A DNA stretch of 64,000 bases, taken from the NCBI GenBank assembly GCA_004369085.1, contig ML210243.1:41411-105410 (forward strand), given 5' to 3'. The position numbers were made by a program, and so were the translations under genes. This stretch comes from Coprinopsis marcescibilis. Taxonomy: Eukaryota > Basidiomycota > Agaricomycetes > Agaricales > Psathyrellaceae. Shown in pieces: positions 56,848 to 64,000 of the stretch. Below the pieces are notes generated by a model. The model saw only the letters and a list, made by a program, of their open reading frames with translations, was not told the DNA's origin and did no database searches. How positions within the stretch are numbered: the first letter of the stretch is position 1; every line of letters starts with the position of its first letter.

Positions 56848-57604
56848 CGATTCAACATATCTGTGGGTACTCGAGTAAGTGGCACTTGCATTTCAATCCA
56901 TGAGTAGTTGATTAACACAATTTCTAGCTATCTTTGAATGTCAAGTAACCCGCATGTGGGCTCTGGGGGATCATTCTTTGTCCGATTTTTCTGTCGTCCA
57001 AAATGTTGTTTTGCTATCGTCGCCTTGTTTTCCCCTTTGCTCTGTCTTGTTGAATCGACTTTCGCCCGGACTTTAACAAACCAATATCGTTGTACATTAA
57101 TATGCCGCTATATTTGTGTTTCGTTTCTTGCCTATATGCCCCCTTTTCTTCTTCTTCCATCGTATGCCCATTATGCCGATTATGCCCCATCCTTTACTTA
57201 CTTGTACGCCCCTTCCCGACTCCAGAGCGAACGAACGAATAAACCCTGCCGTGAAAATCTTTAACTCAAAACGTACAAACGCATGTGCGATGGATTGATA
57301 TTTGATTGATATTCAGTGGGTGGAAACAGTGGTATCGAGTGCGAGTAAGACGACAACTGCAACAAAAAAAACAAGTAGAATGATCGTAAGAGGTCGTAAA
57401 CAATCAAGCGAGTCAATAAGGAGTGTGTTCTCTATTTAAAATAGCAGCAAGCAACAGAAACAACAAAAAGCAGATAGCATGGATACGAACCAGGAAAATT
57501 AATGAATAACGATAGTAGGCAAAGTGTGACGCCTGTTGACGGACCCAGTCAGCACAACGACGAGCGGATGCCAGTTAGAAAGATTACTTACATCCCGAAC
57601 AACC
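56848..57604. other. Convergent spacer with a 3' UTR intron
   Basis: 757 bases between two convergent genes. A 53-nt intron is predicted at 56875-56927. Antisense plus-strand frames at 57502-57921 overlap the minus-strand gene and are treated as shadows. The 57110-57190 part is T/C-rich with repeated TATGCC units. No RNA gene was seen. Confidence 0.4.
56875..56927 (+). other. Predicted 3' UTR intron
   Basis: CGA|GTAAGT...TTTCTAG, with a TTGATTAACAC branch-type element, starts 27 nt after the stop codon of the zinc-knuckle gene. Being within about 50 nt of the stop, it should not trigger nonsense-mediated decay. Confidence 0.5.
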
Positions 57605-60520
57605 CTAGACTCCCCATTCATCCATTCCAGGGTGTCCCATCCCACCAAAGCCCAGCCCCATACGGCCACCCCAAGATCGAGTGGCCCTATCCTCCTGATA
57701 CATCCTCTCTCTCGTCTCCCGCTCATCGACCGCGTACTTCGGTGCCAACCAATTCGACCACCACCTTCTATCTCCCTCCGCATCAGAACTATCAGGCCTC
57801 CGGAGACCCATCCCACCAGAATCGCTGCCACTCCTCCCCCTCTGATGCTCTTTCCGTCTCGCAGACGCCGCCTTCCGCTGTTGAAACACGGACCCTGCCT
57901 CGCCCTCCGGTTTCGTGCTAGCATAGCTCTCAGGTAGCCTTGCAAAGCTGATCCGCTTGGGTGTAGACTGTCCGCTGCTCGAAGCACTGCGCGAATTTCC
58001 ATTCGCAAGCGCCCTAGTAACAAACTCGGGAAACTGGGCAAAAGACGGGCTGGGGCTGGGTATCCGGCTGTTCTGACCACTGAGGTTGGCAGCAGCAGCA
58101 GTGAGATGTACTGCGCTAGGACTTTCGGGCTCGGGTGATTGTTCCGACGGGGCCAGGCGCGGTGCTTTACCTTTGATGTTACTTCTCAAAGGTGGACTTC
58201 TCGGTCGCGTTGAACTTGAGTGAACGCCCTTGGTGAACAATTTAGATATGGAGGCAGTAGCGGTCGATGTTCCTGCACTTGGAGTGGGAGCGGGGGTGCG
58301 TGGCATAAACGCAGGAGGAGGTCGTGCTGAGATAGGTCGTTGGATGAACGGATCCACAGACGGAGATCGAGACGATTCGGATGGGGGACGAGTGTTGGGG
58401 CAGCTAGCCGCCTTGGATGAGCTAGCATAGGGTGAAAGAAGTGTCCTCGAGGTTGATCCGTCACCGGAGGCATGGCTGGCAGCCGACGCCTGTTCGTCGA
58501 GTATCTTCCTCAAACTGATCACAGTCCTCTTCGCCATACAGCCGTCCGAAGAGGATTCGTCCGTTTGGGTCTCTTCCTCTGTCGGTGGGGTCATCCTTCT
58601 AATATAGAGAGGGTTTGGAGAGTGTCCTTGTGCGTTGCTCCCATTCGAAGGAATACTGATACCAGAAGGATGTATGTGTGGGGATCTGCGGAAGGAGAGT
58701 GATGTCGTCCTGTCGGCGGATGAAGAACGACGAGGTTGGGGTGCGGTGCCACTGGATGGACTGGAGCTTCTTCTTTTCAACCCAGCAGCGGTTCGGCTGA
58801 TGAAAGATGAGACAAACGAGGAAGGGGCAGACGATGGGACCGGGTCGTCTGGATTCTTTCTTGAAGGAATGGGGACCGTCAAAGAGTTGGGGATTGACCC
58901 AGAGAACAGGGTGTTGGTCGATGCGAGTGTTCCTGGGTGCACACCTCTAGCCACTAGTGAAGATAACATATTGTATGCGGGTGTTGAGGGTGGGTGCGCG
59001 ATATCTGAAATTTGAGGAGGTAGCACTGTACCAGCGGTGGATGTACTGGCGACTGCTGGGGGCAAGAGCAAGCTTGTGGTTGACGCAGAAGCCGGGCGCA
59101 TACCCAAGGTCGAAGGTAGCGTGATTGAGTGCTGTGTGTGATTTGATTCTTGAAGGTTTGGGGTAGAGCGCGACGAAGTTGCATCGACATATATAGTTAA
59201 AGCGCGCGGTGGTTGGGATACAAGGTTCGATCGGCCTTGCGGCCCAAGCCGCAGACGAGCTGAACTAACCTCTTCTTCACGTCCATAACGACCCTCTTCA
59301 TAATCCGAGATCTGTTCCGCATCCTGAAAGACCTGAGAATAATCATCATTAAAGATATCCGTCCTGTATTTGTTAGGACTGCTTGATGCGGTATTCGTCA
59401 GCTGCAACGAAGAAAGTGGGCTACTGCTGGGAAGGCTGTGACTTGGAATGCGAAGATGTTTGGATTGTTGGGATGTGGGTCGAATTGGTACAGGCCCCGA
59501 TTTGGGCTGTCGTCCGTCATCGTCGTTGAATAATGAATCCACCCCATCCTTGATACGCTGGAGCTCTTCTGCCCAACCCTCCTGCACATCCCAATTGCGC
59601 ATTAATTTGGAGCTTAACCCAATCGCGCGAGCTTCGAGAGCCGAGTCGACATCATGATATCCGGAATAACCCCGACTTGGAGATTCTTCGTAGGTGGAAT
59701 CTGCTGGGCTGTCGTGGGAGTTGTACCGAGACTGCGGGTGACTGGTAGGGCTTTTGAAGGCCCCGAGGGATGTGCTGGAACCAGAGAACAAAGCCGACAT
59801 GGTTGCTTGTGTGGACATGGAGCTCTGCAAGAGCGTGTTGGACATTTCCAACGCGTAAACGCTCCGTTCGAGCAGGGAATCGAGATAAGAGTCGGTGTCC
59901 CTCTCTGTCTGGGACTGGGATAGCCTAGACTTGGCTGACGTCGGTGGTTTGAACGGGGACGCTGGTGTAGATAGAGACGAGGATTTCTTATGAGCTTGCT
60001 GGTACTGACCCGTGGCTGAGCTGCTGGTAACGGATACAGAAGAGTGGCGTCGTTTATGGTCTCTTGCACTGGCAGCAGCTAATTGCTGGTGGAGAAACTT
60101 CTTGGAGTGTCTGGGCGAACCTGTGGGTGTAAGACGTTTGCTTAAAGGGTGACGAGGTGGGGTGTACTGTGAAACATAAGTGAAGGGGCCCTGCTTGTTG
60201 CCTTCGCTGTTATACTCCTCCTGGTCGTCGCCGTCTGGGTCGCTGCCTGCGAGCTCGGTTTCTTCGTCTGCTTCTTCTGCACTCTCCGAGTCTCGGTGTC
60301 CTGGGTAATCAGGGGGACTGTCCTCCGGAATCAGGTCCGCATGCCAGTGCCTCGTGCCCTGCGTATATTCAGGTAATGTCGACGTTGTGGCTGATGTGTC
60401 TGACGATAGCCGAAGTGCTGAATTGCGTTTACGATGACCCTTTTTTCTCGGGGACCGGTTTGTGTGGTTTGGGGGAGGAATATGTGGCGTCGGAGGAGAC
60501 TTTACATGTTCTGAAAGCAT
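57605..60520 (-). CDS. Large intronless disordered protein, uncharacterised
   Basis: 971 residues in one exon (ATG 60518-60520, stop 57605-57607) where neighbours have many introns. Mostly Ser/Pro/Thr-rich and disordered with basic patches. Three ordered-looking blocks stand out: DSYLDSLLERSVYALEMSN (about residue 215) followed by TLLQSSMSTQATMSALFSG; ARAIGLSSKLMRNWDVQEG and WAEELQRIKDGVDSLFND (about 300-335); and the C-terminal RRWWSNWLAPKYAVDERE with LGFGGMGHPGMDEWGV. These could be helices that bind partners. Similar proteins appear to be basidiomycete-wide in my memory, without function. A 12-codon uORF ends one base before the start. Confidence 0.78.
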   Translation of the reverse strand: MLSEHVKSPPTPHIPPPNHTNRSPRKKGHRKRNSALRLSSDTSATTSTLPEYTQGTRHWHADLIPEDSPPDYPGHRDSESAEEADEETELAGSDPDGDDQEEYNSEGNKQGPFTYVSQYTPPRHPLSKRLTPTGSPRHSKKFLHQQLAAASARDHKRRHSSVSVTSSSATGQYQQAHKKSSSLSTPASPFKPPTSAKSRLSQSQTERDTDSYLDSLLERSVYALEMSNTLLQSSMSTQATMSALFSGSSTSLGAFKSPTSHPQSRYNSHDSPADSTYEESPSRGYSGYHDVDSALEARAIGLSSKLMRNWDVQEGWAEELQRIKDGVDSLFNDDDGRQPKSGPVPIRPTSQQSKHLRIPSHSLPSSSPLSSLQLTNTASSSPNKYRTDIFNDDYSQVFQDAEQISDYEEGRYGREEEVSSARLRLGPQGRSNLVSQPPRALTIYVDATSSRSTPNLQESNHTQHSITLPSTLGMRPASASTTSLLLPPAVASTSTAGTVLPPQISDIAHPPSTPAYNMLSSLVARGVHPGTLASTNTLFSGSIPNSLTVPIPSRKNPDDPVPSSAPSSFVSSFISRTAAGLKRRSSSPSSGTAPQPRRSSSADRTTSLSFRRSPHIHPSGISIPSNGSNAQGHSPNPLYIRRMTPPTEEETQTDESSSDGCMAKRTVISLRKILDEQASAASHASGDGSTSRTLLSPYASSSKAASCPNTRPPSESSRSPSVDPFIQRPISARPPPAFMPRTPAPTPSAGTSTATASISKLFTKGVHSSSTRPRSPPLRSNIKGKAPRLAPSEQSPEPESPSAVHLTAAAANLSGQNSRIPSPSPSFAQFPEFVTRALANGNSRSASSSGQSTPKRISFARLPESYASTKPEGEAGSVFQQRKAASARRKEHQRGRSGSDSGGMGLRRPDSSDAEGDRRWWSNWLAPKYAVDERETRERMYQEDRATRSWGGRMGLGFGGMGHPGMDEWGV

Positions 60521-60948
60521 GTCAGCTACCAGGTTCGCCGATATTAAATGGTAAGAGCATAAAGACGCCGGGTAGAGTTATGTTATGAGTCAGTGTCAGA
60601 GGCAATCAAGGATGAGGAAGCCAAGCGAGCATATGTTTCTGTCAAACAAACAAGGCCAACGACTGATATCCATCACTCCAAGAACCACGCACACGCCTGA
60701 CTCGTTTTATATATCATCTCGCTGCCGCAAGAACATCCTCATAAAACCGAATCTATTCCGTTTGCTGTGCCCATCTAACCGGAAGTACAACCAAGATATG
60801 ATTGTAAACCCGCTGACAAAAAATCACAATCATACTTGACAAATCTACAACGCGCTTTCTAATCATCAGAAACTGGGGTATACGCTACTATTTAAGCTCA
60901 ACGAGATGCCCAACCTTTGAGTTTAACCTTAGCAACCTTACCACCAAT
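60521..60948. promoter_or_regulatory. Divergent promoter, 971-residue protein / DUF1857 gene
   Basis: 428 bases head to head. A TATTTAAG element near 60887 lies about 60 bases before the DUF1857 ATG. The uORF above lies on the minus-strand side. No other motif was seen. Confidence 0.45.
60522..60560 (-). promoter_or_regulatory. 12-codon uORF ending 1 nt before the 971-residue protein
   Basis: ATG at 60558-60560, stop TGA at 60522-60524, then one base, then the main ATG at 60520 (TGA-C-ATG). Termination so close to the start could allow reinitiation or reduce translation. Whether the transcript begins upstream of it is unknown. Confidence 0.45.
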
Positions 60949-61528
60949 ATGTCTCAACCAATTATCAACTTCGCCTCCAGCCGACGCGTGAATCCACCAG
61001 GCGTTTCGCCAGTTCTTACAGCCGAGCAGGTATGGAAGGGTCTCCAGATCAAGGCCAGAGACCCTATATCGTTCGTTGCTGCAATCTCCTCTTGCAAGAT
61101 CGTCGAAGACAATGGTGACGAGGTAAGCTAATGCGCCACAATTCATCGCCACTACCCCATGTCCTGACCGACTCCACACAGTTTGTGAGAGAGGTTGTCT
61201 TCGGCAACAATCCACCGGTGCAGGAGAAAATCCGAATGTACAAGGGTGCAATTGTATGTCGCCTTGTCTCATCCACATCAGACTGTGGCTCAGGTCCCTT
61301 CAACAGGCATTCTTCGACATGAAGGACCCCAACATCCACATCACAAACACGCTCTCAGTGGATGAAAACGACGACCTCATTCTCACTTTTGCATTTGCAG
61401 GCGGTGTACCAGGTTATCACAGTAAAGAACCACCTACTCTGCAGAACCTGAACAAGTCGGTTGGCAACGGGCCAGCCATCACCATCACTCGAATCAGAGA
61501 GTTGGTGCAAGAAGGTACCATCGTGTAA
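60949..61528 (+). CDS. DUF1857 / SRPBCC-fold protein
   Basis: ATG 60949, three exons, about 155 residues. MSQPIINFASSRRVNPPGV, AEQVWKGLQIKARDPISFV, SCKIVEDNGDE, then FVREVVFGNNPPVQEKI, MYKGAIAFFDMKDPNI, SVDENDDLILTFAFAGGVPG and ITITRIRELVQEGTIV. The VWKGL...FV.AI...REV.FG order fits the DUF1857 (AtaL-like) family, a START/Bet v1-type fold that binds small hydrophobic molecules. Some relatives sit in secondary-metabolite clusters; no such genes are seen here, so function is open. Confidence 0.85.
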
Positions 61529-61766
61529 TTGCCCGTTGCCAGGAATGCGATTAGACCCCCAAGTCAAGAACCAAACATGTATTTGTATCGTACCGTCCTT
61601 GTGACCAGGTGCCTGTAATTTATATGAGCCATTCGAAACACAAAGTCTATGATTCCATTGTCGTTTCGAAGTAGGCAGGGATGTTTCTTATTAGGGTACT
61701 CTACGGGGTATTAATGGTGTGAGACGGCATGCGTACTAGGAATTCAAGTATATTACAATGAGTTAA

Positions 61767-63531
61767 CTAAAAGTAAAACTGACTAAAGTCTTTTGGCGTG
61801 CCTTGCTGGTCGCGAACTCTGCGAGCAGTTTCTGTTTTTGGACGACGCACAGCGATGGAGGATGGCTTTGCCCCGCCGCGGGGAGTTGTTATCTCGACGC
61901 TTGCCACACTCAAGTACGGAGTACTTGGATACGACTGATAAAATGCAGGGCAGTTGAACGTAAGATATTGGAGCACGTACTTAGGAAACAAGGCGATTGT
62001 CATCAGCTTTCTAGGCAACACAAGGGATTACACGGAAGACTCACGGAAATAGAAAACATCGGAGAACTCCAGCTCGGCTGCAATTCTAAAGGCAGCTGCA
62101 GCTCACCATAAAAGTCTCTTGTTCTCGTCTGTTCCAACGGCTGTGGTCTCCAGGTCATCTGTCCAATCTCGTCAATCACATCTGCCCATGGCGCGCCGAT
62201 ACCAGGCTGAGATTTGGATGAGCATGGGTCTTTTCGGTACGAAACTTTGCGCAGAAGCTTGACTACAGGCGTGGTCGAGTTTGCAACTATGTCGAGCGCT
62301 AGCCTATCACTGGCGTTTACGGTCAGGTAGCAGGGGATGAAAGTCCCAGCTGTGTAAGGGACCTAAAGGTACAGTTTAACTCAATACCCGAACAGGTCTC
62401 TCGGCTTCTGAGACTCACTGACTCGGCCATGAAGAGCTAAGGATTGAGGATGAATTAGTGAGATATGATTGGAGCGTGGTCGCGGCACGGGCGCTTACCG
62501 AAGTTCGTAGTTCAACCTGTCGTTCCAAGATGGCCCCTGAAATTCGGAGTTCCGGCAGTGCCCGCCAACGACTGGGGCTTTCCCTCGGACTCGCGACAAC
62601 CACCGGATTTGCGTGGAAGCCATGTTGTTTTGATAATGTATGAGTCTGAGGTGTATAGTTGATGGGGATTTCCATTCTACTGAAACGGGAGTTATGGTAG
62701 ATGGCCATCAAGGCGAGGTGGATACACTTGCCTGCTATTCCGAGCCAAAGATCCTGGTCCACCAGCGCATTGCTCCAATGTCAATACCAGACAGTACTCC
62801 ACTTTCACATATACGCCCTCCTCGTCAAACGATGGCGGGTGATTCGCACAACTGGGTATCGACCGTTCGTATGACCAAGTATAAGCGCCAAATAGCTTTC
62901 CATCATGTCGCCTCGACCTAGTCGAATGCTGCGACCGCTGCGACGAGCTTTGGAAGCTCGATACACACGAGCTCAAGCGCGGGTCTCCCAAGTCCCGACT
63001 CCAAACCATACTTGACTGGTCCATAAAAATGCGCGGCGTACTCGGATGTCTCTTGTCCACAAGCCGTCCTTGAATCTGTCAAGTTGAAAAAAGTCGATCG
63101 ACATATCCATTGTGTATTGTGTGCGTGAGATGTTATCATCACAGAAGGGGAGGCATCAATCACTTTAGCGAAATGCGATTAGGAGATGGCAGCGGAGGAC
63201 GTACGGATAGGGCGATCGCTTCCACAGAAATGGGTTCTTCGAGCATGAGCTCTACCTTTGCCTTCACCGGTGCGTCACCCAAAACCTTGAGGCACACACC
63301 AGAGGAGAACTCTTGCGCATACTTGACTGATGCCCACCCGTTGCACTCCCCTCTCCTCGATTTGCTTAGCGGTAATCTGTGCTCCTGCTTCGTGACGGAA
63401 GTCGGTAGGATGATTAAAGGCGGGGTCCTAGATTGTGGACGATATGGCATCTCTTCCCCCAGATCGACCTCGAGGGGGAACGCCGAAGGGGTAGAAAGTG
63501 ACTTTCCGCGCTTGAATGGCCACGGAGACAT
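61767..63531 (-). CDS. Arrestin-like protein
   Basis: ATG 63529-63531 gives MSPWPFKRGKSLSTP, PLSKSRRG, FSSGVCLKVLGDAPVKAKV and ELMLEEPISVEAIAL, then (spliced) IQGRLVDKRHPSTPRIFMD, NHPPSFDEEGVYVKVEY, CLVLTLE. The second half has PYTAGTFIPCYLTVNASD, ALDIVANSTTPVVKLLRKV, YRKDPC, PWADVIDEIGQMTWRP, EQTRTRDFYGELQLPL and CPAFYQSYPSTPYLSVASVEI, ending PKDFSQFYF (stop 61767-61769). The N and C beta-sheet domains with PSFDEEGVYV...Y.L match fungal arrestin-like proteins, many of which adapt Rsp5 ubiquitin ligase to transporters. No PPxY was seen, so the ligase link is open. About 480 residues. Confidence 0.83.
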
Positions 63532-64000
63532 AGGGTTGAGGACGGAATGGAGTTCGAAGGATAGGTATGTACCCCAGCCTATTATATGTATCTTGTCGCT
63601 GTTGTCAAGCCGAAAAGGCGCTTAGCCAGGTCACGGACTGATCGCATACCCTGCTCGTGGTGCTGCGGACACCCTTACACGCACATGACTGTACTATTAA
63701 AGGGCCCCCCGGGTTCCCCAATTGAGATACGCCTAATTATTCTGTCAACCAAGGCAACTCTTTACAATAAACTGATGACACAAACAGATAATGCGGGCTC
63801 GTCAACGATCAGGCACGAGGTGACGAACTTATACATCCGTTGAGGAAAAAGCCCCGTTGGGTATACGATTACAATGAGATATGTATCCGTGGTGGAAGGA
63901 TACGGGTACAGTCGACACCGTCTTATCCCATAACGGTTGGGGGAAGCCCAAGGTTATGGGATTTCACGGGGTATGGGTTCAGGAGGGGACTTCCGTAAAT
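63532..64000. other. Right-edge intergenic, one hairpin
   Basis: 469 bases upstream of the arrestin-like start. A plus-strand frame at 63586-63843 (85 codons) shows no family features. Only the hairpin at 63925-63962 stands out. Confidence 0.4.
63925..63962. repeat. Inverted repeat with nested stem
   Basis: ATCCCATAAC (63925-63934) pairs with GTTATGGGAT (63953-63962), and inside it TTGGG (63937-63941) pairs with CCCAA (63947-63951). This makes a 10-bp stem, a small bulge and a 5-bp inner stem. Function is unknown. Confidence 0.6.

Noticed and set aside
57502..57937. Two plus-strand frames of 133-139 codons
   Set aside because: They are antisense to the 3' end of the 971-residue gene and reflect its Pro/Ser/Arg composition.
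61911..61927. Inverted repeat CAAGTAC-GGA-GTACTTG
   Set aside because: It falls in a coding exon of the arrestin-like gene and is explained by codons for YLS/TPY residues.
1..64000. CRISPR arrays, rRNA, tRNA, transposon ORFs, bacterial-type operons
   Set aside because: None were seen; introns and families are those of a basidiomycete nuclear genome.

Overview
The window is a gene-dense piece of a nuclear genome from a filamentous basidiomycete, most likely an Agaricomycete. The evidence is many short introns (about 49-75 nt, GTRNGT...YAG), intergenic gaps of a few hundred bases, and protein families typical of mushroom-forming fungi: a membrane-anchored CE9-type amidohydrolase, a hormone-sensitive-lipase-like esterase with a long tail, and several basidiomycete-style uncharacterised proteins. 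I see no rRNA, tRNA, transposon, CRISPR array or long repeat. Twenty-nine protein genes can be supported. Exon joins were read by eye from splice signals and reading frame, so individual boundaries may be off while the gene calls are firm.

Layout. 1-9 kb: a partial F-box/LRR (GRR1-like) gene running off the left edge, a large amidohydrolase, a REB1-like Myb factor and a CCDC97-like protein, all on the minus strand. 9-20 kb: a C2H2 zinc-finger protein, a DUF676 lipase-like protein, NAA10 N-terminal acetyltransferase, a PAF-acetylhydrolase and a hormone-sensitive-lipase-like hydrolase. 20-32 kb: alpha-tubulin, glutaminyl-tRNA synthetase, an AAA ATPase, SWC4, VTC1, U1-C and LSm3. 32-43 kb: an uncharacterised protein, full-length GRR1, CPSF100/CFT2 and a single-pass surface protein. 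42-52 kb: lipin (PAH1), complex I LYR subunit NDUFB9, Pol I factor RRN3 and a thioredoxin-like ER/secretory protein. 52-64 kb: KEX1 carboxypeptidase, a small zinc-knuckle/tail-anchored protein, a 971-residue disordered intronless protein, a DUF1857 protein and an arrestin-like protein.

Functionally this is mostly housekeeping: RNA biogenesis (REB1-like, RRN3, U1-C, LSm3, CPSF100), chromatin (SWC4), translation (GlnRS, NAA10), cytoskeleton, lipid metabolism (lipin and three unrelated alpha/beta hydrolases), polyphosphate (VTC1), ubiquitin targeting (GRR1, arrestin) and secretion (KEX1). U1-C and LSm3 share a very short divergent promoter.

The most interesting items are the uncharacterised proteins at 55771-56847, 57605-60520, 50438-51666 and 32294-32924; predicted introns in both UTRs of the intronless 55771 gene; three GC-AG introns, two of them in SWC4; short uORFs abutting or overlapping the CPSF100 and 971-residue protein starts; and a second, diverged GRR1-like gene with no visible F-box. 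I did not find a clearly new multi-gene system.
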